NCBI RefSeq assembly: GCF_014651035.1
Contig: NZ_BMWC01000018.1
Location: 60,094-124,093, forward strand
DNA: 64,000 bases
Reading direction: 5' to 3'
Source of the DNA: Streptomyces lomondensis
GTDB lineage: Bacteria > Actinomycetota > Actinomycetes > Streptomycetales > Streptomycetaceae
The notes beneath the pieces are model-generated. The model did not search any database. It saw only the letters and a program-made list of their open reading frames with translations, and was not told where the DNA came from. Every line of letters starts with the position of its first letter. The stretch's first letter is position 1. Below, in pieces: positions 50,787 through 59,249 of this stretch. The translations under genes and the position numbers were made by a program.

Positions 50787-51941
50787 ATGAGACGCATGTT
50801 TCATGCGCTGTTAGTGGGTGCGGTCTCCGTCGGAGTCTCAGGTGTGTTCCACCCGGTCGCATCGGCCGACACCTCTCCGCTGGAGGTCAAGAGCGTCACG
50901 GCGAGTGCCGATGACGGCAACGTTCCCGACGTCCAGTTGTCCGACGACGGATCGTCGTGGAAGACAGTCCTGGCCCGAAAGATCAGCAGCGGCGGCACAC
51001 TCGGGCAGCAGAACCACGACTTCGCCGACGCCTCGGCCCGCTACGTGCGGATCGTCGGCCATGGCAACACGGTCAACGACTGGACCAGCATCACCGAGAC
51101 CGACCTCAAGGGGGCCGACGGCGGCGGAGACGAGGGCGGTGGTGGTTGCTCCTGCGCGTACCCGGCCGACGTGCTGGACCTGACGAACTGGTACATCGGG
51201 CTGCCCGTGGGCAAGGAGGAGTCCCCCACCAACGTCTACCAGCCGGAACTCGCCACGTACGCGAACGACCCCTGGTTCACCGCGGCCGACGACTGCGCGG
51301 CCGTCCGGTTCCGGGCCCCGGTCAACGGGGTCACCACCAGCGGCTCCAAGTATCCCCGCTCGGAGCTGCGGGAGATGACGGACTCGGGGGAGACCAAGGC
51401 GAGTTGGTCGTCCACGTCCGGCACCCACACGATGGTGATCGACCAGGCCATCACGGACCTTCCCGAGGAGACCCCGAACGTCGTCGCCGGGCAGATCCAC
51501 GACGCCTCCGACGACGTCAGCGTCTTCCGCCTGGAAGGCAGGAAACTCTACGTCACCGACGGCGACGAAAGTCATCACAAGCTGGTGACGTCGGACTACG
51601 AGCTGGGGACGAGGTTCCAGGCGAAGTTCGTGGTCGGCGACGGCAAGGTCAAGGCCTACTACAACGGCGAGTTGCAGACCACGCTGTCGAAGGAGTTCTC
51701 CGGCGCCTACTTCAAGGCGGGCGCGTACACCCAGGCCAACTGCGACAACTCCCGGCCGTGCAGCGACGACAACTACGGCCAGGTGAAGATCTACGGGCTG
51801 AAGGTCACGCACGGCGACGGCGAGGGTGACGGCGACGACGGGGGAAGCGGAGGCGTCGACGCCCGCGCCGACGAGCGGTCGTCGTCCACGGTCACGCGGG
51901 CCCCGCTCAGCGCGACGGACGTCGGCGCCGACGCCGTGTAG
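50787..51941 (+). CDS. Secreted PL7 alginate lyase with partial discoidin domain
   Basis: A 384-residue exported protein: Sec signal ending near VASA (about residue 27), a short F5/8 type C (CBM32-like) half (VQLSDDGSSWKTV, ASARYVRIVGHGNTVNDWTS), a Gly linker, and a polysaccharide lyase family 7 domain from about residue 128. Catalytic blocks are present: SKYPRSELREM, VVAGQIHD and YFKAGAYTQANC. It should cut alginate by beta-elimination. The discoidin half lacks its first about 60 residues, so sugar binding may be lost. The acidic Ser/Asp tail is unassigned. Confidence 0.88.
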   Translation: MRRMFHALLVGAVSVGVSGVFHPVASADTSPLEVKSVTASADDGNVPDVQLSDDGSSWKTVLARKISSGGTLGQQNHDFADASARYVRIVGHGNTVNDWTSITETDLKGADGGGDEGGGGCSCAYPADVLDLTNWYIGLPVGKEESPTNVYQPELATYANDPWFTAADDCAAVRFRAPVNGVTTSGSKYPRSELREMTDSGETKASWSSTSGTHTMVIDQAITDLPEETPNVVAGQIHDASDDVSVFRLEGRKLYVTDGDESHHKLVTSDYELGTRFQAKFVVGDGKVKAYYNGELQTTLSKEFSGAYFKAGAYTQANCDNSRPCSDDNYGQVKIYGLKVTHGDGEGDGDDGGSGGVDARADERSSSTVTRAPLSATDVGADAV

Positions 51942-51958
51942 GACGCCCCGCGCGAAGG

Positions 51959-51989
51959 GACCGGTGGCGGGTCAGTCCCGCCACCGGTC
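51959..51989 (+). terminator. Terminator after the alginate lyase gene
   Basis: GACCGGTGGCGGG and CCCGCCACCGGTC around TCAGT, a perfect 13-base stem between convergent genes. Confidence 0.9.
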
Positions 51990-52010
51990 GTGGGGTGAGC
52001 CGGCGGTCGG

Positions 52011-53312
52011 TCAGCGCTTGGCGAGGTGGACCTCTGTGCCGGTGTCGGTGTAGACCAGCGCGGCGTAGGCGTTGACGCGATCGGGCACGATTCCCGCGTC
52101 GGCGCTGACCGTCCGTCCGGTACGCCCGTCGACGACGAATGCCCCGGCTTTGCCGACTTTATCGGCTTTGCCCTTGACGTAGAACAGATCCTTGAACTCG
52201 GCTTCTACGGTGCCGTTCCAGCCGTCGGGGCGGTCACCCGCCGCCCGGCGCCAAAGGATCTTGCCGGTTTTGTCAACGGCCAGCGCCCCGTCCTGCTTCG
52301 AGGCGCACAGCAGGACGGTGCCGCCCTCGCCGTGAGTGCAGCTCATGCGCTTGGTCAGACCGGCTCGCTTGGACACGACGGAGTCGCCGGTCGCGATCTC
52401 GATCAGCTGCGCCTGCTCGCTGTCGTCGTCGAGTTTGGCCAAGGCCGTGTCGTTCGATTTGACCGCCCAGGTGACTCCGGCGGGCACCCCCTTGGCCCAC
52501 AGGTCACGGCCGTCGGCCGCCGCGACACCGGCCATCGAGTATTCCTCGTCCGGCTCTTCGCGGAACCCCACAACGGCGTCGCCGAATCCGCCGATCATCC
52601 AGAAGCCCGCACGCTGCCACAGCATGCGGGGCTCTTTGTCCAGGGAGACCGCGAAGCTGCCTGTCACGTAGCCGTCCTCCGTCCAGGCGACGGTCACCAC
52701 GCCGTCCCCGGGCTCGACCAGGATCGCGCCGAGCTTGCCGGCCGGGTCACCGTAGATGTCCACGGGAAGACGCCAGATCAGCTTGCCGTTGTCCGCCCGG
52801 GCGGCGATCACCTCGAACCCGGCCTGCGCCGAACCGCTGCCCTGCTTGGCGAGCTGGACCGGCACGACGGCGACCACGGCCGGTACCCCGCCGATCCGCA
52901 CCGGCACAGGGAACGACACGCGGCTGCGTACCATCTCGGCCTGCTTCTTGCTCAGATCGCGCGGCGCCGGCAGGTCGTACGTGGGCGTGTTCTGGGTCTT
53001 GATGGTGGTGACGGCCTTCCCCGTCGCCAGGTTGTACATCGTCAGGCCGGACGCGTGCGTGAGCCAGGCCGCACGCCCGTACAAAGCGATGGGAGGGAAG
53101 CCCTTCGGGCCGGTCGGCAGGACATGGGCCGCCTTCCTGTCGAACGCCAAGGGCGCCGCGGCCCGTGGATCACCGCTGAGGTCGAGGGCCTTCCGGGTGG
53201 GCGAGCCGGAGGCCGCCGGACTGCCGCCGTCCCCCGCCGGGCCTCCGGTACACGAGGCCACCAGAGCCACTGCAGCCAGAGCGATGACACTTGCACGTAC
53301 CGGACTTCTCAT
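52011..53312 (-). CDS. Lipoprotein with PQQ-like beta-propeller (copy 2)
   Basis: A 433-residue paralogue of the 49376 gene. The two begin with the same 20 or more residues (MRSPVRASVIALAAVALVAS with lipobox C) and end with the same block (RTGRTVSADAGIVPDRVNAY onward). The inner sequence is divergent in places (for example VPAGVTWAVKSNDTALAKLD, FVVDGRTGR). Start is ATG 53312; an upstream in-frame extension to 53432 is less likely. It is probably a product of recent duplication around the alginate lyase gene. Function unknown. Confidence 0.8.
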   Translation of the reverse strand: MRSPVRASVIALAAVALVASCTGGPAGDGGSPAASGSPTRKALDLSGDPRAAAPLAFDRKAAHVLPTGPKGFPPIALYGRAAWLTHASGLTMYNLATGKAVTTIKTQNTPTYDLPAPRDLSKKQAEMVRSRVSFPVPVRIGGVPAVVAVVPVQLAKQGSGSAQAGFEVIAARADNGKLIWRLPVDIYGDPAGKLGAILVEPGDGVVTVAWTEDGYVTGSFAVSLDKEPRMLWQRAGFWMIGGFGDAVVGFREEPDEEYSMAGVAAADGRDLWAKGVPAGVTWAVKSNDTALAKLDDDSEQAQLIEIATGDSVVSKRAGLTKRMSCTHGEGGTVLLCASKQDGALAVDKTGKILWRRAAGDRPDGWNGTVEAEFKDLFYVKGKADKVGKAGAFVVDGRTGRTVSADAGIVPDRVNAYAALVYTDTGTEVHLAKR

Positions 53313-53387
53313 CCGACTCTCCGCGTTCCGTGACCTGTGAGGCCGACCCCGGTCGGTTGACCAGGTGGGCACCCCTGACATCAGCAC

Positions 53388-53560
53388 ATGCGACCACTGG
53401 TGGGCTGGGACCGGTCCCGGCCTCGAGGCCAAGAGGGCAGGCGTACGCCACCGGGGCGCTACCGCGTGCGCTGGTACGAACCGGACGGCAAGCCGAAGAC
53501 GAAGTCCTTCGCCCGCAAGGCCGATGCCGAGGCGCAGCGGACGACGCTCCGCCGCGCCGC
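53388..53560 (+). pseudogene. N-terminal fragment of a tyrosine integrase
   Basis: A short frame contains GRYRVRWYEPDGKPKTKSFA and RKADAEAQRTTL, which is the arm-type DNA-binding N-terminus of phage/ICE integrases. No catalytic core (R..H-x-x-R..Y) follows, since the frame ends near 53560 and another gene begins. It marks the left side of a degraded integrative element. Confidence 0.75.
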
Positions 53561-53567
53561 AGGGCTG

Positions 53568-53903
53568 CTAGGGCAGGTCGCGGCGGACCAACGCCTGAGC
53601 GAAGGGTTCTCCGGTGGCCCGGGCGTAGGCCATCCGCTCGCGCACCTCGCTGAGGGTGCGTGGGCGGTAGCCGGGGCCGCCGCAACAGCCCTTGTGGAAG
53701 CGCACACCGGCGTGCAGCAGCACGGAGAGAGTGCGCCAGGCGGCGGTGTCCCGCCTCTTGGGTGCCGCGAAGGCGGAGCCGACGTGGATCAGTGGTTCGG
53801 CGCAGCGTGGACAGACCCGGTCGTGCTCGTGGTAGCCGGGGTAGGGCTGCTTGTACGAGGCCCGGCAGGGCAGGCAGACGTACGAGGTCTTTCCATGGGC
53901 CAT
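53568..53903 (-). CDS. Small zinc-ribbon protein
   Basis: A 111-residue protein with two Cys pairs: YVCLPCRASYKQ and DRVCPRCAEPLI, a probable zinc ribbon at residues 8-36. An Arg-rich C-terminus follows with F-H-K-G-C-C-G-G-P-G-Y-R-P-R-T-L-S-EV. Similar Streptomyces proteins are often mislabelled deoxyxylulose-phosphate synthase; no such domain is present. It may bind nucleic acid. ATG 53903; the ribosome site is weak. Confidence 0.7.
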   Translation of the reverse strand: MAHGKTSYVCLPCRASYKQPYPGYHEHDRVCPRCAEPLIHVGSAFAAPKRRDTAAWRTLSVLLHAGVRFHKGCCGGPGYRPRTLSEVRERMAYARATGEPFAQALVRRDLP

Positions 53904-54007
53904 GCGGGAAGGGTAGAGCCACCGCAGGGTCGGGCTCGACGGATTTCCGGCACGCTGCGCAGGCTCTTCAGCAAAGGTGGGGCGGCGACGGCCGACCGTA
54001 CGTGCTT

Positions 54008-54272
54008 CTACTCGCGGCCGCGGAGTTCTGCGTCGATGGCGTCAGCAGCATCCCCGGCGGCCAGCTCGCTGATCTCCTTGGGACCTCGCGGTCGTCATAC
54101 ACGAAGAGTCTTGCGTCGACGACGTGGGTCTTCGGTTACCAGCCGAGACGGCGGCCGCCTCGCGTGCAGCACGACGGACGTCCTTCAGTTCGCCCATCTC
54201 CTCGCGATCACCGCTGCTCAGGATCAGCTGCCCGTGGTAGCCCTGGTCGCGAGGCTTCAGCGAAGCCCGCAT
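54008..54272 (-). pseudogene. Broken small coding region
   Basis: Minus-strand pieces in different frames read like one gene: GYHGQLILSSGDREEMGELK and DVRRAAREAAAVSAG, then VYDDREVP, then KEISELAAGDAADAIDAEL and RGRE before TAG at 54008-54010. At least one frameshift separates them. The Glu/Ala-rich helix and D-x-D blocks are coding-like. Family not recognised. Confidence 0.3.
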
Positions 54273-54339
54273 CAGGCCCCTTCAAGCGGTCGACCAGCTG
54301 GTCCGACGGACGGAAGGACCTCTCACCAGGTGTTTCTCT

Positions 54340-54381
54340 GTGCCCCTGGCAGGATTCGAACCCGCTACACCCGCTTGAGGA
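54340..54381 (-). other. Degenerate copy of a tRNA-Arg 3' half (old att site)
   Basis: Read on the minus strand it gives TCCTCAAGCGGGTGTAGCGG, then TTCGAATCCTGCC and GGGGCAC. It matches the 3' half of tRNA-Arg(CCU) seen at 59196-59240 at most positions, but the T stem is mispaired. A tRNA 3' half without its 5' half is the usual scar of integration into a tRNA gene. Confidence 0.6.
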
Positions 54382-54538
54382 ATGCGATCCGGACACGCTG
54401 CGGCGGCTGTCGTCGACGGGTGCGACGGCCGGACAGAGGTGCTGATGGTCATACAGGCTGCCGGGAAGCCCATGAGGGGCGGCGTGGGGCGCTGCCGGTT
54501 GCTGGGGTGCTGTACCTCGCTGCTGTACCGCAGCAGGG

Positions 54539-54709
54539 TCATCCGCTGAGGGCTTCCACGAGAGCCATGAAGATGCCCAGGCCGAAGACAGCAACGGCCA
54601 CGAACCCGATAACCACCAGCGAGCAGCAAGAAGCGATTGCCACGGTGACCCATGCCCGCCCCACGGCTTGGTGGTAGTCGGTGTCGTCATCCCAGTTCTG
54701 ATCGACCAT
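54539..54709 (-). CDS. Small membrane protein (56 aa)
   Basis: ATG 54709 with a GAGGGGG ribosome site, 56 codons. Acidic polar head (MVDQNWDDDTDYHQAVGRAW) and one long membrane helix or helical hairpin (WVTVAIASCCSLVVIGFVAV, then AVFGLGIFMALV). It has no recognised family. It lies inside the degraded integrative region, and its regular codon use suggests a real gene. Confidence 0.55.
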   Translation of the reverse strand: MVDQNWDDDTDYHQAVGRAWVTVAIASCCSLVVIGFVAVAVFGLGIFMALVEALSG

Positions 54710-55150
54710 GTCGCCCCCTCACCGTGCACAGTACAGAGCGGTCGGCGGAGCTAACTTGGCCGGAGCGACCGTGGCGCGCTCTCAGCTTGGGAAGCTTGAG
54801 TGCTTCGGCGGGGTTGCCCTGTTGGCCTGCGGCGGAGCGCCTCGGCTCCCAGCCTGCCCACCGCTTCGGTACCTGCTGTTCCCCCTCGCTCCCCACATGA
54901 CCTGGCACGCGTCTGGCACGGCCGTTCTGGAGAGGAGCGTTGGCCCACTTTGAGCACTCGCGGTGGAATGGTCCATGTATGCTCGGCGCGTCGTCAGTTG
55001 AGACTAGGGGCAGGAGTTTGGGGTTCGATTCCTCTTGCGCCCTTCCTCGTACTCGCTTCGGCCGCGTTGGCACTGAGGTTCGTTGCACTGGTCCTAGGGA
55101 GCACTACGTCAGGTAACGCAACTGCCCGCGCTACTCGAAGGGAGAGCACC
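54710..55150. other. Unassigned interval
   Basis: No supportable gene. At about 54990-55040 a GGGGTTCGATTCC with flanking bases resembles a tRNA T-loop on the plus strand, possibly another 3'-end scar; too little is left to name it. Confidence 0.3.
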
Positions 55151-55243
55151 ATGAGCAAAATGCGAAAGTCACTTGAGGCCGTTCTGATGGTGGCTGCGGC
55201 GGTCGCAGAAGGTTCCGCAGCTGGTCTGCTGCTTCCTGTCTGA
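55151..55243 (+). CDS. Candidate 30-residue hydrophobic peptide
   Basis: ATG 55151 with GAAGGGAGAGCACC upstream, 30 codons: a basic start (MSKMRKSLEAVLM) and an Ala/Val/Gly-rich helix ending in LLLPV. It is followed within 16 bases by a perfect terminator, so promoter, peptide and terminator make a compact unit, like small peptide genes of toxin or signal type. Function unknown. Confidence 0.5.
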   Translation: MSKMRKSLEAVLMVAAAVAEGSAAGLLLPV

Positions 55244-55258
55244 GCTGACGACCGGAAG

Positions 55259-55289
55259 GGCCTTGATGCCGGCTGTCGGCATCAAGGCC
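55259..55289 (+). terminator. Terminator
   Basis: GGCCTTGATGCCG and CGGCATCAAGGCC, a perfect 13-base stem with a five-base loop. Confidence 0.9.
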
Positions 55290-55328
55290 TTCGCTGTATC
55301 TAAGGTGACGCAGCTTGGGAAGCTGCGA

Positions 55329-55601
55329 TCACTTGCGGCACATTCGTGCGGTGATCTTCCCAACCACCTCGACGTGGGTCGCATTCGGGCTGTGCTTGGG
55401 CGCCTTGGAGCGGCTGTGCAGCCCTTCGACGCCCTCGGCCTGGTAGCGGCGGTACCAGGTGTAGTGGGCCTGTCGACTGATCCCGAAGTACCGGCAGGAC
55501 ATTGCGACGTTGCCTGTGACTTCTTCGACGTGGCGTATGACGGCCAGGCGCCGCTTGGCCTCACGGTCAAGCGGCGGGATAGCGGGGGTGGACTTCGGCA
55601 T
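55329..55601 (-). pseudogene. N-terminal fragment of a transposase (IS3/IS481-like HTH)
   Basis: Frame from ATG 55601 gives an HTH region: LAVIRHVEEVTGNVAMSCRY, FGISRQAHYTWYRRYQAEG, VEGLHSRSKAPKHSPNAT. This is the helix-turn-helix plus linker of transposases of the IS3/IS481 type. No DDE catalytic domain follows before the terminator at 55289, so it is a truncated copy. Confidence 0.75.
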
Positions 55602-55816
55602 GTGGATCTCCGTAGTGATCGGAGACCCAGGTGTCAACGATGATCGGCAGTTTTAGACGGAGAGCCGGGGCCGTCGTGCCCGGATGGTTACTCGCTGCGG
55701 GCGCCGTCGTACGACCCGGACGCCTTGGTGTGCCGACGCGACGGTGCCCCCGATCCGAGCGAGGAGCCGAACTCTCCGCAGGCCGCGACCTTGTACGCGC
55801 AGCGCAGGATGTACGC

Positions 55817-55997
55817 CTAGGCCGCCTCCACGACTTCGTCTCGCATCGCGGCAAGCCCACTCCGCGACCAGCTGCTCGTACTGGGCGCGCTTCTCCCCGT
55901 AGAGCCAGCCGCCGCACGCCACGACGAGCGCACGGATCTCTTCGTTGACCACGGCAGCAGACCGCACGGAGCCAGGACTCTGAGAGTCGGGGGACAT
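55817..55997 (-). pseudogene. Frameshifted small gene of the HTH neighbourhood
   Basis: From ATG 55997: MSPDSQSPGS, then NEEIRALVVACGGWLYGEKR and AQYEQLVAEW. In the next frame, AAMRDEVVEAA and stop at 55817. Together they form a roughly 60-residue Streptomyces small protein type often beside DUF5753 genes. One frameshift near 55850 separates the two parts. Name unknown; could be sequencing error. Confidence 0.5.
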
Positions 55998-56043
55998 GCC
56001 ATAGAGCCTACGGCGCACGACTGACAACCGACCCGGGCGTGCG

Positions 56044-56901
56044 TCACCGTGGGTTTATGGTCCGCCGGACCTGGCTGATGACGTTCTGCGCGTCCACCCC
56101 GTACACCGCCGACTCCTCCAGCGTGCGCCACACCCGCAGGTACGTCGCGATCGAGTCGGCGTCGTCCAGCCACAGCTCCGCATGCCAGTCCTCGACCACC
56201 ACACGCCGCTCGTCGTAGATCCAGAACCCGTTGCCCGCATAGATCTTCAGCGAGGCGGAGAACGGGACGACGCCAAGCTCCAGCGTGTCCAGCCCGATGA
56301 GGCCTACGAGGCGGTCGAGCTGCGCGGCGAGCACGGTCGGCGGGCAGACGAGCGCGTGCAGTGCCCCCTCCCAGATGAGGATCCGGTACTTCCGGCCCGG
56401 CTCGGACAGGCCCTGCTGGCGGAGGACGCGAGCGCGCACCGCTTCCTCGGTGTCCCTCGGTGACTGCATGAGGTTGGCGTGCCGGGTGATGACGTGGCGC
56501 GCGTAGTCGGCCGTCTGGAGCATGCCGGGGATCAGGTTGTTCTCCCAGATCGTCAGCACCCGCGTACGGCTGTGTTCGGCGGTGATGGCGTCCTGGACGG
56601 GCCGGTGGCCGGAGGCCAGCTGCCGCCGCCACGACCGGATGTGGGACTCGAAGCCGCGCAGCTGGGCCAGCAGACCGTCGTATGCCCCGGGGTGCCCCGT
56701 CGCGTCCGCCCACGCCCGGAGTTCTTCCACGGTGGCGGTCTGCCGGCCGTTCTCCAGCTTGCTGACTTTGGACTTGGTCCAGCCCTCCCCGAGCCGCTCG
56801 GCGAGTTGGGCACCGGTGAGCCGACCATCGGGGCACGTGAATCTCAGTTCCCGGAGCTGCAGCCCCAGTGCCTCGCGCGCCTGCTGGTAGTCAGTACTCA
56901 C
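56044..56901 (-). CDS. Helix-turn-helix (XRE) regulator with DUF5753 domain
   Basis: A 285-residue regulator: HTH at about residues 8-70 (LGLQLRELRFTCPDGRLTGA, QLAERLGEGWTKSKVSKLEN), then DUF5753 (LIPGMLQTADYARHVITRHA, VLAAQLDRLVGLIGLDTLE, VVPFSASLKIYAGNGFWIYD). ATG 56901. The divergent/neighbouring 56913 gene encodes a DUF6879 protein 11 bases upstream on the same strand, which is its likely partner in the Scr1-like arrangement. Confidence 0.92.
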   Translation of the reverse strand: MSTDYQQAREALGLQLRELRFTCPDGRLTGAQLAERLGEGWTKSKVSKLENGRQTATVEELRAWADATGHPGAYDGLLAQLRGFESHIRSWRRQLASGHRPVQDAITAEHSRTRVLTIWENNLIPGMLQTADYARHVITRHANLMQSPRDTEEAVRARVLRQQGLSEPGRKYRILIWEGALHALVCPPTVLAAQLDRLVGLIGLDTLELGVVPFSASLKIYAGNGFWIYDERRVVVEDWHAELWLDDADSIATYLRVWRTLEESAVYGVDAQNVISQVRRTINPR

Positions 56902-56912
56902 CGGACCTCACG

Positions 56913-57647
56913 TCATGTGCCGTTGATCTCGAACTTTCCGTACGGGACTGCATAGTGCCAGGCTGCATCCCGGGCCTGGCAGTAGCGGTTCACGGCGGCC
57001 GGCTCGGTGATGAGTTCGGCGCCGGTCAGGTTGTCGTCCTCATCGAAGAGGAGTCGGGCCACGAGGCGGGAGTCGAAGAGCCAGAAGTCCTCGTCGGGCA
57101 GGTGCAGTTGCTCGGCCTGGGCGCGCGAGAGGTTGCGGATGTCCTCGCCGACGGCGCAGTTGCGTGCGGCGTTGCTGCGCAGGTACAGCTGGCCCGGGGT
57201 GGCGGGGTTGTCGACGAGGCGGACCCGCTCGAACCTCTTGCCCTGCGCGGTCTGCTCCCGGACATTGCGGCACCAGGCGTCGTCGTAGTCCCAGTCGATC
57301 CGCTGGCCTTTCGTGAACTGGGCCCACTCGGAGGTCTGTTCGTCGCTCGCGTACCGGCGCCTCGTCTCCAGCCGCCAAGCCGTGTGCTGGAACGTGGAGA
57401 AGAGTCGGTCGAACTCGTCGTCTGCGTTGATGAGCCGCGGCTTCTCGTCGCGCGGCCCGAAGTCCACGAGGGTGTTCCTGGGCACTACGACGGCGATTTC
57501 GCCTTCGCCGAGGTGCTGGAGCCGGCTGAGGTCCTCCGGAGAGAGGGGCGGGCCCTGGACGATGACCTCGCCCGAGTCGAGGTCCTCGTGCACAGCCGGG
57601 CAGCCCCCGCCACCTGACCCCGTGCCGTTGAAGCGAAGCCTTCGCAT
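56913..57647 (-). CDS. DUF6879 family protein
   Basis: A 244-residue protein. The N-terminal 80 residues are an unassigned extension. From about residue 80 the DUF6879 pattern is seen: DEFDRLFSTFQHTAWRLETR, RRYASDEQTSEWAQFTKGQ, FERVRLVDNPATPGQLYLRS, DIRNLSRAQAEQLHLPDEDF and WLFDSRLVARLLFDEDD. It lies upstream of the DUF5753 gene with 11 bases between. Function unknown; such proteins are paired with HTH regulators in Streptomyces. Confidence 0.85.
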   Translation of the reverse strand: MRRLRFNGTGSGGGGCPAVHEDLDSGEVIVQGPPLSPEDLSRLQHLGEGEIAVVVPRNTLVDFGPRDEKPRLINADDEFDRLFSTFQHTAWRLETRRRYASDEQTSEWAQFTKGQRIDWDYDDAWCRNVREQTAQGKRFERVRLVDNPATPGQLYLRSNAARNCAVGEDIRNLSRAQAEQLHLPDEDFWLFDSRLVARLLFDEDDNLTGAELITEPAAVNRYCQARDAAWHYAVPYGKFEINGT

Positions 57648-57821
57648 GATCGGTCCCTTCGTCGGAGATGGGGTGCGGCACCAGCCTCCCCTGAGCCAAC
57701 ATCACGAACACGCGGTCCGGGCGACCCACATGGGAAACATCTCGCAACTCCACAAATCAGTCAAGAAACTTCAAGAAACCTGGCGAGCTGCGAGCAACTC
57801 CGAGCCCCTACCGTCTGGAAC

Positions 57822-58028
57822 ATGGCCGAAGCAACCGCACAGGACCTCGACCCCTTCACCGCCGTGGAATCCCTCCGCGAGGCGCTCCACCAAGTCGGCG
57901 TCGTTCTGCCGTCGCTCGCGGTGGACCCGGCATCGCCGAGCCTTCGCCTTGTGGAGCTGGGGCGCGTACGCGCGGACGTGGCCCTGCGGCTGGCACGCGC
58001 ACTCCAGCAAGGGAGTCCGACGACATGA
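57822..58028 (+). CDS. Small hypothetical protein
   Basis: A 68-residue helical protein: EATAQDLDPFTAVESLREAL, HQVGVVLPSLAVDP, LVELGRVRADVALRLARALQ. The stop overlaps the next start by four bases (ATGA). It is the first gene of a three-gene set and diverges from the DUF6879 gene. Such proteins precede DUF6415 genes in many Streptomyces loci. No function known. Confidence 0.7.
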   Translation: MAEATAQDLDPFTAVESLREALHQVGVVLPSLAVDPASPSLRLVELGRVRADVALRLARALQQGSPTT

Positions 58029-58615
58029 GCACCAAGCGACAGATCCCCCAGGGCGCCACCATGACGGATCCGCCCCCGCCCGACCTCGCGGTCATGCGCG
58101 AGACCACGCAGATAGTGCTCGCGTTCGACTCGGGACCGTACCCGCTCCTGCGAGACGACGAACTGACCGCGCTCACCGACACGCTGCGCCGCCACATCGA
58201 AGTACTGGCGCCCGAGGTCGAGCAGGCGGCCAGGCGACTGCCCGAGAATGCCGTGACCCGCCACGGCGCCCTGTGCTGCGTCAGCGAGGCGCGCGGCAAG
58301 CTGCGCGCTCCCCAGGTCGCGTTCCCCCCGCAGGCTGGCACGGCGATGTACGCCCGCAGGCTCGCCCGCGTCCTGGTCGCCCTGTGCGACCACTACGAGA
58401 CCGTCAGCACTGGCGTGGTCGAGACGCCCGAGCAGGCCGCGTTCGTGCGCCTTGCGGACCACTGCCTGAAGTGCCCGACCTGCCGGGCCATGGACGACGA
58501 GGGCGCGAACCTCGGCCTCCCCTGCGAGACCCACGATCGGCTCTACGACGAGTACCGGGAAGCTTGGGAGCGGGCTCGTATCGGCCACCGACGTCCTGCG
58601 GAGGCATCGGCGTGA
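58025..58615 (+). CDS. DUF6415 family protein
   Basis: A 196-residue soluble protein. Helical N-terminal half (IVLAFDSGPYPLLRDDELTA, LTDTLRRHIEVLAPEVEQAA), then CLKCPTCRAMDDEGANLGLP, a CxxC pair with later Cys, likely zinc binding. This matches DUF6415 (a family labelled natural product biosynthesis in databases, without proven role). Its stop overlaps the GTG of the next gene. Confidence 0.8.
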   Translation: MSTKRQIPQGATMTDPPPPDLAVMRETTQIVLAFDSGPYPLLRDDELTALTDTLRRHIEVLAPEVEQAARRLPENAVTRHGALCCVSEARGKLRAPQVAFPPQAGTAMYARRLARVLVALCDHYETVSTGVVETPEQAAFVRLADHCLKCPTCRAMDDEGANLGLPCETHDRLYDEYREAWERARIGHRRPAEASA

Positions 58616-59018
58616 CCACTCCCGAGGCTGAGCCCGGCCCGCCCGACACCGAAGACGAGTTTCAGCGACTCGGCGAGCATCTGCTGCGCACCGCGAAGTC
58701 GTCCCACGCTCGCGCGGCCATCCAGGCCTTGATCGAGGAGCAGACGATTCTGTCGGTGCCGGCCGTACGCCACACTCTGATCAGCGACACCGACGACGGC
58801 GAGATGGCCCACTTCGAGGGGCTGGCAGGTCACCAGTACAGCCTCGGCCTCGACAAGGGGCAGCGATACTTCCTCGAGCTGGTCCTGTCGATGGTGGGAT
58901 CGGGGTGGTCACCCTCGCCGCCGTGCAGACCCTGGACGACCGCCGACTTCCGATCATCCTGCGGGCGATCCTGCGGCTCTCCGGCGACGAGACGATCGCC
59001 GTCGGCACGCGCCTGTAG
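58612..59018 (+). pseudogene. Frameshifted hypothetical gene, third of the DUF6415 operon
   Basis: GTG 58612 gives HLLRTAKSSHARAAIQALIE, QYSLGLDKGQRYFLELVLSM, then VG. The natural continuation is one base off: VVTLAAVQTLDDRRLPIILR and AILRLSGDETIAVGTRL, stop at 59016-59018. Both halves have Streptomyces codon use. One base appears missing in the GGG run near 58895, so the gene is either a recent pseudogene or a sequence error. Confidence 0.75.
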
Positions 59019-59143
59019 GGCCCTGTGCTCCCATTACCGGCTCGCGCTGACGTCGGTAGCGGGCTTGCTCCGTCTGGGCTCACCTGCGGAAAATGAGGGT
59101 GTAGGCAGACCGTAGCGAGAGTGGGCTATAGAGGCACGAGAAG

Positions 59144-59179
59144 GGCCCCGGGCCTCACTGAGTTGGGGTTTCCGGGGCC
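59144..59179 (-). terminator. Possible terminator
   Basis: GGCCCCGG and CCGGGGCC pair across a 20-base loop, just before the tRNA-Arg 3' half. Confidence 0.5.
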
Positions 59180-59195
59180 TTGGCCCTGTTCGACG

Positions 59196-59240
59196 TGGTG
59201 CCCCCGGCAGGATTCGAACCTGCGACACCCGCTTTAGGAG
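59196..59240 (-). other. 3' half of tRNA-Arg(CCU), attachment scar
   Basis: Read on the minus strand it gives CTCCTAAAGCGGGTGTC, then the T arm GCAGGTTCGAATCCTGC and CGGGGGCACCA. This is the anticodon loop (CCU), T arm, acceptor strand and CCA of tRNA-Arg. The D arm and 5' acceptor strand are absent. Such a half-tRNA is what an integrating element leaves. A degenerate copy in the same orientation lies at 54340-54381, about 4.9 kb away. Confidence 0.8.
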
Positions 59241-59249
59241 TTCGGTCAC

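Noticed and set aside
59034..59249. 71-codon minus frame (MTELLKRVSQVRILPG...)
   Set aside because: The VRILPGAP string is the well-known false protein read through a tRNA 3' end.
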